Below are positions 22,890 to 33,047 of a stretch of DNA of 64,000 bases, piece after piece (position 1 is the stretch's first letter; every line of letters starts with the position of its first letter). This DNA is from Aurifilum marmelostoma (Eukaryota; Ascomycota; Sordariomycetes; Diaporthales; Cryphonectriaceae): assembly GCA_027559495.1 (NCBI GenBank), contig JAMXSV010000023.1:1116001-1180000 (forward strand). Reading direction: 5' to 3'. The notes below the pieces were generated by a model, which was not told the origin of the DNA, did not search any database, and was given only the letters and a program-made list of their open reading frames with translations. The position numbers were made by a program, and so were the translations under genes.

Positions 22890-25283
22890 TGTGTCGAAGA
22901 TGTCTGGCAAAAGTATGGGATCGTAATTTTTTAGATTATATGCGAAGAAGGTGTGCAAGGTGGTGATGTATGGCTGATGGTCATGTTGTTCATTTGGGAT
23001 AGGACTTAGGATGAAGGGTTCCTTTATAGCTGAAGGCTATACTCTCGATGTACTGTTACATTTCGCCTTTGACCGACATCAGCAGCCCTTCCTCGCTCCA
23101 ACACCTCAATGACGTAAATAGGTTTCCTGTAGCAATGTGAGTGAGGCTGAGACATGTCGGCCATTTTCCTGAAGCGACGACATCATCTTACCGTGTTGCT
23201 GTAGCCGGACGATTATCAGATGTCGAGACAATCAGTCGGAAGTGCCATATCCTCAAGAGATCTACATTTACACTTTCTCATACTGGCAACTTATGGATAC
23301 TGAGAAAGAGTTTAGCCCTCCAGTGTGGATTGAGCTGAGACCTGTTGGTCATTCCTTCGCGGACAAAATGTCCCATGTGCTACGTGTTCAGAGCATGAAG
23401 CTATATCATGTCTGAATGGAGACAGAAAGGAGATCGTGGGTCGAACAGTGTACAGACCCGTTAAAGGAATGAGGGAATCGGTGGTTCCGGTGCTGCAACG
23501 TTGTCTCTCCCGTCCAAATTCCTCGAGTGTAGATCAATGTCCGAGTCCCACATAGCTGAAGGCGGAGCAGTGCAAAAGTCCCATGTCTACTTGAGTAGAC
23601 CGCTCGCTATCGTGGAGTATTGTATTTGTCCGCGACTTACAATAATTAGTAGTTCACCCACTCCGCTCTTCAACGATCAGCGTCCCAACGGACTAAATAT
23701 AGATCGAAATCTGCACAATCTGTAGGCAGGTCGAGAACTTGACGCGCAGTTCCCAACTCGACCTTGCACAATCACTTGCGCAGAGCATATGTGGCTAGGG
23801 GCATATCATATGGAATATAGAAATGACGTTGAGCATAGTGATTCCATTTGACGTTTGATAATCAGCCACAATACTCTACTCCAGCCGTTGCTGAGCCGGC
23901 TTAGTTATTTATATATAGCAAGATCAACAGATCGCCAGTGGGGCCTTTCAGCCCTGCGATGGGACTTTTCGTCCAAACGATGGGATCATCGCGGAGCAAA
24001 ATTGACCAGGCCCAGTAGTCTCGCACAAATGGCCGTGACAGACTTTGAAAGCCCTTGAATTTGTTCGGAGAAAAAGGAATGGCATCGTTGGGTACAGCCA
24101 CCTTATATTAATCTCGACTGTGTCACCATGCAATATCAAGACATTGGGACATCGTTTCTTCGGTGCTGAGCCGTAAATCACTGTAATAGGCCCAACGTTC
24201 TTACTGAAGAGTGTGAACAGTTTTTCTGCCCCCAAGAAAATCAACCGCTGTCCATGAAACCTGCATCTGCAGTCGGCCGCGTTGGATATTAGGTAGGGCC
24301 AAGTTCGGCGCGAGTATACCAAGTAGCAAACTGGCAAGAGCTGTGAGTGAACGGAGAGATCCTAGGGCATTCACCATTCCAAGGATGAAACCTCCCATCA
24401 TTAGTCGCAGAATTGTGTAGTTCTGTGTCGATGTGCTTTGAATATTTGTTGACCAGCCGTAAGCGTTCTCTTTCTTCCGTCCGGGGAGAGAGGTTCATCA
24501 CGATCCACATCGTTGTCACACGCAGGAATACGTTCGTATGTTAACGGACATCATGTAGCGTCTCGTAGTGTTAAGCTCCTTGAGTGATTGAGGAAATCAG
24601 GTGCATAAACGTATCGGATTCGAGGCTAGATCAACGACAGTTTGTCAGTAACAAATATGGTTCTTGAAAAGTGTATAAAGCTGGTCTACTCCTACAGAGC
24701 TCCTCGCTCGTCTAGTAGGGCACTTAATCTATCTTGATCTCTTCTGCAGCAAGATAACTTTCTTTTTCTCTTCCTTCTTGTTCGATATCCCCGTCGCTTT
24801 TATGTGGATAAATATCTTTACTGCTCATTGTCATAGTAAATTTTTGAGAGAGATGAACGTTCAAATCAAGCCTTCTTGTCTGTCTTCCTTGATCTTATTC
24901 TTTTCCTTACTAACATAAATCTCTTCTCATATACTTCATATTCTGAGGCACGGCTGGAGTGGTGTCTTATTGGAGGATCTCATCGGCCCCGTTCCTGAGG
25001 CAATGACAGGGGGTGCGAATGCCCAGGCAAGCCAGGCATTCCCGGCTTGTCAAGATGACGTAAAAGCACTTTGAGCAGGGGCGGCACGAGCTCTTGCTAC
25101 GGCAATGCAAATCATTCTGCCGACACCTCAGGACACCATCACGAACCTCGCCTCCCAAACACGCCTCGACTGCCACAGCTGTACGATAAAGGCACCCTAC
25201 AGTATCCGAATGCGTCGCTGCACAACCATGTGACACTACCGCTTCTGAAAGCATCAGATTTGAACAGGTCTGCGAGGGTTTGA
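22890..25283. other. Intergenic, 2.4 kb; possible small gene remnant
   Basis: It holds the upstream region of the cysteine-rich gene and probably the undefined 5' exon(s) of APP1. On the minus strand, 24201-24401 reads as a peptide with a signal-like N-terminus, and 23901-24101 reads as another plausible coding segment. They might be two exons, but the donor would be weak and no family is recognised, so I do not call a gene. Confidence 0.4.
23022..23028 (-). promoter_or_regulatory. Putative TATA box of the cysteine-rich secreted protein gene
   Basis: TATAAAG on the minus strand, about 133 bp upstream of the ATG at 22889. Confidence 0.45.
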
Positions 25284-28200
25284 AACCAAGGGTATAGACG
25301 CGAAAGCCGAAGCCGAAGCCCACGGCGAAAGCAGGACGACTATAATCATCTCATCGAACATAATATACAGGAGGCCTCCTCGCTCGCAATCACGGTGGCG
25401 CCTTTCAGGCCCTTTCGACGCTTCCTGGGCCAGCCGCATCCCCACCACAAGCAGAGCCTTCTCCGGTACATCTTCCCGCACGCCCTCCGCCAGCGGTACC
25501 GGGAACGCCTGCTCAACTTCCATCTCGACACGCTCCCCTACTACAAGCACCGCCTGCAGTCGCGAATCTACCGCTACATCCTAGCCCGCCAGCACCGTCG
25601 TCTGGCCAAGACCCGCTGGGTCGACCGAATCTCGAGGGCGGCGCAGGGGAGCCGGCGGTTTCTGCTAGGACCACCGCCTGCTACACGTCAGCGCCATCAG
25701 CATCCTCAGCAGACCCAAAGGCACAAGAAGGACCAGGGACGGAGCCACGGAAATGACGTGAGGAGCAACGCTACAGAAGCAGCAGCAGCAGCAGCAGCAG
25801 GCGACGAGAAGCTCAAGATGTCGCAGTGGGGAGGCGGCGGCGGCGGTGGCGGCTATGATGACCCGTACGGCGGGCGCGAGCCAGGGGCCAGGCGCAGGAA
25901 GCTGGCCGCCATGGCAAAGAGCGTCTATGCAGCAGGCGTGGCTACTGCAAGCGAGATCAGGAACCAATACGACAATACAAGAATACGGGGCGTGGTCGAC
26001 GTCGACGACGCAACCTACAAGGTGTCAATCCCTGGGTCCTTCCCAGACGTGGAGATCGTGACCAGGGGAGAGGAGGAGCTGGTGTTGTTTCCTTCATACG
26101 CCAAGAGACACGTGAGGCAATTCAGGGACGATGGTTCAAGGATATCAAACCACGGCCAGGGAAACTCGGGTGAGAACGTTTCGGCCAACGAGGATTATTG
26201 GCGGAACGAGTGGGTGAGGGCAGAGGACAAGAAAGCTGTCGTGGACGTCGACATCCGAGGGTGGCTTTACATGCCACACAGAGGCCCGATGACACGAAAA
26301 AACAGGGTATTGATCGGACTTGCAAGGAGGCTCAGCGGTATACCTGCCGAGACACATCAAGGAGCAGGGCAGCTGCAAGGCCTCAAGACCGGGCATGAGG
26401 AACGTGAGGAGTTGAGGGAGCAGCAGAAGATCGACCAAGAGGCGCAAGAGATCATGCGCCGAGGTCAGGCCGAGAAGGAGGCCGCTGTCAGAGGCGGCTA
26501 CAGCGAGCAGCCTCAGGACGACGATGATTCTGGGGGTGAAGGGAGGATATCACCTGCCAGGATTCATGGCAGCAGCGGCAGTCGTACGCCATCGATAGCA
26601 TCGACGTCGGTGCCTTCTCCCGGGCTCACCTCGCGGCCTACATTTGGGCCCGGTGCCGCAGCAGCGGAGCTGACCGAAGCTGAGCTGGCCGTTGCCAACG
26701 CGAACCTCATGGCCCGACTGGGCCCCTTTCTCACGACACCCTTGGTGCAACATGCAGTCACCCTGTTCTTCTATAATGACAGCCAGTCTCAATCCAGGAC
26801 GGTGGAGACGAATGACGCAGGCCACTTCTCCATGAGAGCAGCGCTTGACTTCGTGCCCACTCACGTTCGTGTCCTGGCCAACGAGGACCTGTCCACCGTG
26901 CAGGAGGTCAGGATCACCGACAATGAAGGCATCAGCGTCATCAGCGACATTGACGACACCATCAAGAACTCGAGCATATCCCTGGGTGCCCGAGAGATCT
27001 TCCGCAACACGTTCATCCGCGACCTGAAAGACCTCAGCATCGACGGTGTGAGAGAGTGGTACGGTGAGCTCTATAAGATGGGGGTCAGTTTCCACTACTG
27101 CTCCAACAGCCCGTGGCAGCTCTTCCCGGTCATCGCAACATTCTTCCGCCATGCCGGCCTGCCTCCCGGCTCGCTACATCTCAAGCAGTACAGCGGGATG
27201 TTGCAGGGCATCTTCGAGCCAGTTGCCGAGAGGAAGAAGGGCACACTCGAGAAGATCCTGCGAGACTTCCCGAGACGGAGGTTCATCCTGGTTGGTGACA
27301 GCGGTGAGGCCGACCTGGAAGTCTATACGGAATTGGCAGTTGCGCATCCCGGACGCATCATCGCCGTCTTCATTCGCGATGTGACCACGCCTGAACAAGC
27401 AGGCTACTTCGATGCTGCGGTCAACGGGCTCTCGTCCAGGAACCCCGAAAGACGGGACTCCCAAAACGAACAACGTGGTTCGAGGCCGCCTCTCCCGCCT
27501 CGGGCCGTCAGTGGGCCTCCGAAGCCTCAGGGGCCCGCCGAGGGCATGCTCATTGACTTTTCGGAAGAGCCTGAGCCGATGAGCTCCAAGGATGAACAGA
27601 GGCCGGAGCAGCAGAGGAAGACTTCGGGCGCCGACGACCTTGCCTCGCTGACTGTACGCAGCAAGAAGCCGCCGCCTCCGCGTCCCAACAAGCCAGACGC
27701 ACTGAAGGGCGAGGCTGCAGCAGGCTCAAAGACCGGGCCCCCGGTGCCCTCGAGGAAACCAGTAGCCACCCAGATCCAAAATGCCGTTCTACACCCTCTG
27801 GCACAGATGCAGAACTCGTCCGAGCAAAGTCTGGGGAGCAACGCCAACCGCAACCCTGACAACGGCGTGCCAAATAACAGCAGCACGAACTTGTCCTCCA
27901 ACGCATCCGTCAGGTCATCCTCTCGCGCCGCTTCATCGCCAGGGTCTGCCTCTCCAGCATCCTCCAGACAACCTCCGCCGCCTCCACCTCCACGGCGGCG
28001 CGTCACACCGCTGCCCAACCTCAGCCCACGCTCTCGTGCCCTCCGGCACTCCAATTCGAATCCAGACATCGAGAGGTTCGATCTGAATGCTGCCGGCTCT
28101 CCAGGATCCGGATCTCGACCTTCGCCAGATAGAATGAGCACGGCAACATTCGACTCCATGCTGGGCCCATCGAGCACCAACAACAGCACTAGTCAGCAGC

Positions 28201-28385
28201 AGGCGGGGCAGTATATGCCTGTCAACAAGAAGTTAGAGCTCTGGAGGCGACGTCTGGACAGAGCACACGAGATCCTGGACCGTGAGGGGGTGCAGCTTTA
28301 CACGTGGCGCCGGGGCGAAGATGTGGTATTGGAGGCTGTTGGGCTTGTCAAGGAGGCTCTTCAAGACAGGAGGAGGAAGGGCTGA
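25284..28385 (+). CDS. APP1: APP1-like phosphatidate phosphatase; 5' end incomplete
   Basis: App1 is an Mg-dependent phosphatidate phosphatase that acts at cortical actin patches and endocytic sites. The catalytic haloacid-dehalogenase-like DUF2183 domain has the DxDxT motif as DIDDT (about 26946-26960) and a second conserved motif RFILVGDSGEADLEVY. The N-terminal part has the conserved region around RRRKLAAMAKSVYAAG. The C-terminal third is Pro/Ser-rich, with likely SH3-binding runs. The frame is open from 25284 with a coding-looking peptide (RESRSRSPRRKQDDYNHL) but no ATG before 25818, so at least one upstream exon is missing. ATGs at 25002 and 25105 are candidates; a splice near 25290 would be in phase with the latter. 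The stop at 28385 is firm. Confidence 0.85.
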   Translation, partial: NQGYRRESRSRSPRRKQDDYNHLIEHNIQEASSLAITVAPFRPFRRFLGQPHPHHKQSLLRYIFPHALRQRYRERLLNFHLDTLPYYKHRLQSRIYRYILARQHRRLAKTRWVDRISRAAQGSRRFLLGPPPATRQRHQHPQQTQRHKKDQGRSHGNDVRSNATEAAAAAAAGDEKLKMSQWGGGGGGGGYDDPYGGREPGARRRKLAAMAKSVYAAGVATASEIRNQYDNTRIRGVVDVDDATYKVSIPGSFPDVEIVTRGEEELVLFPSYAKRHVRQFRDDGSRISNHGQGNSGENVSANEDYWRNEWVRAEDKKAVVDVDIRGWLYMPHRGPMTRKNRVLIGLARRLSGIPAETHQGAGQLQGLKTGHEEREELREQQKIDQEAQEIMRRGQAEKEAAVRGGYSEQPQDDDDSGGEGRISPARIHGSSGSRTPSIASTSVPSPGLTSRPTFGPGAAAAELTEAELAVANANLMARLGPFLTTPLVQHAVTLFFYNDSQSQSRTVETNDAGHFSMRAALDFVPTHVRVLANEDLSTVQEVRITDNEGISVISDIDDTIKNSSISLGAREIFRNTFIRDLKDLSIDGVREWYGELYKMGVSFHYCSNSPWQLFPVIATFFRHAGLPPGSLHLKQYSGMLQGIFEPVAERKKGTLEKILRDFPRRRFILVGDSGEADLEVYTELAVAHPGRIIAVFIRDVTTPEQAGYFDAAVNGLSSRNPERRDSQNEQRGSRPPLPPRAVSGPPKPQGPAEGMLIDFSEEPEPMSSKDEQRPEQQRKTSGADDLASLTVRSKKPPPPRPNKPDALKGEAAAGSKTGPPVPSRKPVATQIQNAVLHPLAQMQNSSEQSLGSNANRNPDNGVPNNSSTNLSSNASVRSSSRAASSPGSASPASSRQPPPPPPPRRRVTPLPNLSPRSRALRHSNSNPDIERFDLNAAGSPGSGSRPSPDRMSTATFDSMLGPSSTNNSTSQQQAGQYMPVNKKLELWRRRLDRAHEILDREGVQLYTWRRGEDVVLEAVGLVKEALQDRRRKG

Positions 28386-29064
28386 TGCGGTTACTTTGTG
28401 TGGATTCTGGCCACCTCAGCTGATGATCGAGCTTGATCTATTCATGCAACATTTATTTGTTTTCCAATGATGCAAAGTAGCATGCGCTCATCGATACAAA
28501 GCGTCACAACACATTCGCAGGCATGGCGAGGAGCACGGCGTTGTCTCTCGAACTCATGAATATGACTTGAGTCGTTCTCGATACAAAGCGGGACTATATT
28601 TCTCCAGTCCATTAGATCGCAGCTCAGTTTTGTTCGTTGCTCTTGCGAAGGTGTCGAACGGTCCAACAATGCGAGTGCGGGTGGTGCTTGCGAGACCGGA
28701 CGTGCTATTCAACGCCGAGTGACGAAGGCTATCGAAGACTTGCAATGCCCATATCTCGTTTAAGCAGTGATGGACACAGCAGGCCTGTCGGAGTGTCTCG
28801 GCAACATATCAACCATGCATGATGAACACCACCACCATTGCTCACCGAATGAGTCACAGCAGAGAATAGTTCACTCTTCATGCGATCCAGACCTGAAGCA
28901 GAATTTTGGTGGAATTCAGCCCAGCTGGAATATCTCTCATCTCACGCATCAGCTTAGAGTCAAGCTGGATTTGCTCTTTACAGACGAATCAATCAATCGC
29001 AGTGTCTTCCCCTATCTAATTATACCGCCCCTCTCACTACTCACCCCTCGGCCTGCAGCCAAAG
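28386..29064. other. Intergenic APP1 to M20 peptidase gene
   Basis: 3' flank of APP1 and promoter region of the peptidase gene. No gene or strong signal seen. Confidence 0.55.
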
Positions 29065-30363
29065 ATGAACGCCCAAGCTCTACTCGACGTTCTCACAGCC
29101 GACGAGGCATCCCACATCGCCTTCCTACAATCCTTCGTACAGGCGCCCTCGCCCAACCCGCCAGGCGACACCCGTGAAGCCGCAGCCGTCATCCGGAGCT
29201 ACCTCACCTCACACAACATCGCCACGCAGACCATCAGCCCCAGAGACGACATGCCCAACATCGTGTCTGACTTTGCCGGGGGTGCCGGCGACGGGCCACG
29301 GCTGGTCATGAACGGCCACATCGACGTCTTCCCCGCCGGCGACGGATCCGACTGGGACCGCAGCCCCTGGTCCGGCGAGGTGATGGACGGCCGCCTGCAC
29401 GGGCGCGGGACAGTCGACATGAAGGCCGGCACGGCAGCGAGCACTGTCGCCTTTGCGTACCTGCACCGCTACCGGCAGCACCTGCGGGGCAGCGCGGCGC
29501 TGTGCGCGGTGAGCGACGAGGAGACGGGCGGGAAGCTCGGCACGCGGTGGCTGCTGGACCACGGGCGGGACGGGCGACAAGAGCTGGGGCCGGGGGAGAA
29601 GAGCCCGTGGGCGGGGGACGTGATGATCGATGCCGAGCCCGGGGCGCTGAGCACGATCCGGTTCGCGGAGAAGGGCACGCTGAGGCTGACGTTTACTGTG
29701 GACGTGGGGCCCGGCGCGCACGGGGCGTACACGCACCTCAGCAGGAGCGCGACGAGGATCGCGGCTGCGCTGGTCGGGGAGCTTGCTGCCGTGGAGGATA
29801 TCGTGCCGCGGCTGGACCCGGCGCTGAGGGCGTATCTGGAGAGGGAGGACGTGCGGGCGGCGGTGGACGGGTGCATGGGAGCCGGGGCGGCGGACATGGC
29901 GATGAGGTGCACGCTGAACATCGGGACGATTCACGGGGGGTTAAAGGTCAATATGATCCCCGGGCGGTGCGTCTTCGAGGCAGACATCCGCATGCCGCTG
30001 GGGCTGACGGCCGAGGAGGTCATGGAGGTGGTCGGCGGCGTGCTGGAGGGGTACCCGGACGCCAGGGTCGAGATCCAGCAGGCCGCGAGCAACCCGGCCG
30101 CGGCGTGCGCGCATGATCACCCCATGGTGGGCATGCTGGCCAGGCAGGCGGAGCGGGTCACGGGCAGGAGGCCGCTGGCGGTTCCGTCCTTGGGCGCGAC
30201 GGACTGCAAGTTTTATCGGTACAAGGGGGTCCCGTGCTACATCTTTGGGGTGTCGCCCCAGACGATGGGCGGGAGGAACGAGAGTGTGTCTGTGGAGGAG
30301 TATCTGGCTGTGCTCAAGACGCATGCCTTGGCTGCTTGGGAGTATCTTGGTGGTGAGATGTGA
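29065..30363 (+). CDS. M20-family metallopeptidase (ArgE/DapE/ACY1 type)
   Basis: Intronless, 432 residues. The family hydrolyses N-acyl amino acids or short peptides with two zinc ions; the substrate here cannot be told. Visible catalytic elements are GHIDVFP (metal ligand His85, with Asp87), VDMKAG (bridging Asp118), SDEETGG (catalytic base Glu152 and ligand Glu153) and DAEP (ligand Glu191). The dimerisation or lid domain begins after KGTLRLTFTVDVGPGAHGAY. The last zinc ligand, a His four residues before a conserved NE pair in DapE, appears to be Gly here (MGGRNES, about 401-407). There is no signal peptide, so the protein is probably cytosolic. GC content is very high in the second half. 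The gene is often labelled succinyl-diaminopimelate desuccinylase in fungi, but that pathway is not expected here. Confidence 0.88.
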   Translation: MNAQALLDVLTADEASHIAFLQSFVQAPSPNPPGDTREAAAVIRSYLTSHNIATQTISPRDDMPNIVSDFAGGAGDGPRLVMNGHIDVFPAGDGSDWDRSPWSGEVMDGRLHGRGTVDMKAGTAASTVAFAYLHRYRQHLRGSAALCAVSDEETGGKLGTRWLLDHGRDGRQELGPGEKSPWAGDVMIDAEPGALSTIRFAEKGTLRLTFTVDVGPGAHGAYTHLSRSATRIAAALVGELAAVEDIVPRLDPALRAYLEREDVRAAVDGCMGAGAADMAMRCTLNIGTIHGGLKVNMIPGRCVFEADIRMPLGLTAEEVMEVVGGVLEGYPDARVEIQQAASNPAAACAHDHPMVGMLARQAERVTGRRPLAVPSLGATDCKFYRYKGVPCYIFGVSPQTMGGRNESVSVEEYLAVLKTHALAAWEYLGGEM

Positions 30364-30676
30364 GGGGTGTATGTTTGGAAGGTGGGGGGGGGGGGGGGAG
30401 GGGCGCGGGAGAGGAGGAGGAGCCTACTGGCTGAGGAATGATACGATTCAAACACATATTATAGTAGAACTACCTCTTAAATTAACATGCCGGGATCATT
30501 TGGATCTTCTTCCTTCAATTACTCCGAGTCCCTCACTACTCTTTGTTGGTGGTTCAGCCAGTCAAGCAACTGTGGAGCGCATCTTTTGAGGGCATCGTCA
30601 TTGGCAACCTTTCGTCTGATGATTCCTGTCATGCAATGATATCCTACCAAATCAATCAGTCGTATATGATCTGCTC

Positions 30677-30697
30677 TTTTTTTTTTTTTTTTTTTTT
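30677..30697. repeat. Poly-T tract (21 T)
   Basis: Uninterrupted run of 21 T in intergenic DNA. Confidence 0.9.
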
Positions 30698-30806
30698 GCT
30701 TGATAGGCGCCATGGATCGACAGCCTGTACGTACCATGGTACCAAATTCGCAACGATTTCCAGGAGAAGCTGAGCGAGGAGCTGAGGGGCTGAAATGATG
30801 CTCAGG

Positions 30807-30833
30807 CACACACACACACACACACACACACAC
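30807..30833. repeat. (CA)13 microsatellite
   Basis: Perfect CA dinucleotide repeat. Confidence 0.92.
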
Positions 30834-31433
30834 GCTCCTCCGAAGACTGGCAGGTCTTGTTTCCTTCACATGCACCACCTCGAAAGGACAGCCGCGGCTC
30901 CACAATGACGCCTCCCCCTCCCCTCTTCCTCCTCATCATCCTCCTCCTCCTCCTCCAACCTTAACCGTGGTCCTTGTCCGTGGCCCATGCACAAATGCTT
31001 GTTTTCTTCTCTACCTGTATTTTTCCTACCAGTGAGGAGACGCTGCTCACTCTCCACTCTCCCCCCGCAAAATGTGACTTGGTGACCCCCCCGGACCAGG
31101 GGCCACGCAGCTGGGACTATTCCCTTTCTCTCCAACATCTCCGCTAGCTCGGCCGAAGCCACTGTACTCTGTGTGCATGGAGACATGGAGTCATTGCTAC
31201 CGAGCAGGAAGCAACATCAATATCGAAACCTTATGCGCAGAGCGGACCTTTTTTGGGAGGCCAACACTGCTGATTGGGCCGAGAAGTTCTCCTGTTGGTG
31301 TAACCATCCAAGTACCGTGACCTGGTATTGCATGCACAAACATGACCCGATTGGGAGATCGAACGACGTCCTGGAGCCTGGGCCCAGTGACGAGATCTTC
31401 GTTGTTAATATTAATTACGCGGGGGTTGTGCTG

Positions 31434-31464
<31 letters not shown>

Positions 31465-31632
31465 AGATCCTTGGTACTGCTAGTTCCTGGCGATGAGCGC
31501 GGTGAGTCTTTCTTCACATGCCTCGGCCTGCAGTTGTCAATATGATCGTCATGTTGTAGTATTGGGCATTCTCCGCTCTGGGCCCCTGGCATGGTGGTGA
31601 AAGTGTATAGCCACAGGCAATAGAGAGACATC

Positions 31633-31640
31633 TATATAAA
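31633..31640 (+). promoter_or_regulatory. TATA box of the hsbA gene
   Basis: TATATAAA lies 164 bp upstream of the ATG. A pyrimidine-rich tract (about 31760-31790) sits between it and the start, as in strongly expressed fungal genes. Confidence 0.6.
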
Positions 31641-31803
31641 AGACGAGGGGCCGGGGGAAAAAAGTCAGCATGATCGACAGAAATATATCTGGCCACACAG
31701 TCTCTCACAAGCTGGAACCAAGATTAAATTCCATCTCAATTCGGAAATCTATCGCCTGCTCCTTTTTTTTTTTTTTCTTCAGCTCCTCTCAGATCCATCC
31801 ACC

Positions 31804-32328
31804 ATGTTGGCCATCAGAATCCTGACGGCTGCCGCGTTGGCGGCAACCACAGTGGTCGCCGACGGGGCGGCCATCGTCGACGCCATCTCCGCCATCCAGA
31901 ACTCGACCCTCGCCCTGGCCAGCACAGTCGCCGACTGGGACGGCGGGATCCTCGGCTCGATCCCCATCGTCGTGGACTCGACCAGCCTGCTCAGCACCAT
32001 CAACAAGGGCACCGCCACCGCCCAGGCGTCCGCCAACCTGACCGACCTCGAGGCCCTGACCGTCGGCGTCGACACCCTCGCCCTCGTCAGCGACGTCAAC
32101 TCGACCCTCACCACCCTCATCGCCGCCAAGCCAAAGTTCGACAAGGATCTCCTGACCGCCGTCGTGCTGCTCAACCTCGAGCAGGAGAAGAGCGCCTCGG
32201 CCGGCTTTAGCGAGGCCGTCATCAGCAAGCTGCCGGCTACGTTTACCTCTACCGGGGAGACGTTGGCGGATGAGATCTCGGCGTCGTTTGACCAGGCTAT
32301 TGATGTGTTTAGCGATGGACTGCTATAA
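31804..32328 (+). CDS. HsbA-family hydrophobic surface-binding cell-wall protein
   Basis: Intronless, 174 residues. HsbA proteins are secreted, coat hydrophobic surfaces and in Aspergillus help recruit cutinase; relatives are cell-wall galactomannoproteins. Residues 1-19 form a signal peptide. The rest is a helical, Ala/Leu/Thr/Ser-rich domain without cysteines, with hallmark amphipathic stretches such as DAISAIQNSTLALASTVADW and ALVSDVNSTLTTLIAAKPKF, and several N-glycosylation sequons (NST, NLT). The length matches the family. A TATA box and pyrimidine tract upstream suggest regulated, strong transcription. The next gene (UstYa type) runs in the same direction 0.7 kb away. Confidence 0.88.
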   Translation: MLAIRILTAAALAATTVVADGAAIVDAISAIQNSTLALASTVADWDGGILGSIPIVVDSTSLLSTINKGTATAQASANLTDLEALTVGVDTLALVSDVNSTLTTLIAAKPKFDKDLLTAVVLLNLEQEKSASAGFSEAVISKLPATFTSTGETLADEISASFDQAIDVFSDGLL

Positions 32329-33047
32329 AAAAAAATTCAAGGAAGGCAACGAAAATATCTCGGCCATGATACGATGAGCAAAATCAATGAATATCAAAAT
32401 TTGCAATTCATAGGATCCATTCATGCAGCTTGATTTCTTTTGAAGATAATTACCACACTGGAAGCGGGATCTCATCTCGTTCCTGGATGTAATTATAATA
32501 TCACAATGAAGATCTGGGTTCGTCCGTTCCAACTCATCGGACTATTGACAATAGATGTTGAGGCAATTTTCTGCCGCAATAGTGGCTTCGTTTAGGTAAT
32601 CACTCGAAGAAGTCGGTGTTGGAAAAGATAGAAGAAAAAAAAAAAGGCTGGTGACGACGGGACAATGGGCTGAAGGATTCCTGAAAGACCCGAACTGCGA
32701 GGCGCGAGATTTCCGGGGCACTCAGCTTCTCTTTGTCATGTAGTCGCAGAAATACTGCACACACACACCATTAACTCCTTGGAACAGTGCCATCAGCTAT
32801 GCCTGAATTGGGTCTCAATCAGGACTATTCGTCTCAAAGCACTGCGCTGTATTAATTGAAACCTGCTTTGAGATGAGTATGGCCTCCCAGGGGCGAATGA
32901 CTTGTTGCGTTTTTCAATCCTGCTTCAAGCAGCGGCAGTCCTCACGAGGGTCGTTTGAAAAGATAACCAGCAGCTGTCCCTCCTGTTGAAGATAAGGAAA
33001 CATACATTTGTGTTTTCCATCCTTTTAGTTAGCTTTCTATCGCAGCA
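32329..33047. other. Intergenic hsbA to UstYa-like gene
   Basis: 3' flank of hsbA and promoter of the UstYa-type gene. No gene seen. In particular I find no reading frame with tandem short repeats and KR sites that could encode a RiPP precursor. Confidence 0.55.

Larger units (their letters stand above)
30364..31803. other. Intergenic, 1.4 kb, repeat-rich
   Basis: It contains a 15-G run (30384-30398), a 21-T run, a CA microsatellite and a GT-rich stretch near 31434-31460. The right end is the HsbA promoter. No gene seen. Confidence 0.55.

Noticed and set aside
24967..25323. Cys-rich minus-strand open frame (about 14 Cys in 118 residues)
   Set aside because: It has no ATG at its start, no signal peptide, and overlaps the probable 5' exon region of APP1 on the other strand. 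The cysteine count may be chance.
28256..28385. Possible frameshift in APP1's C-terminus
   Set aside because: The frame is uninterrupted to the stop and the C-terminal helix reads normally.
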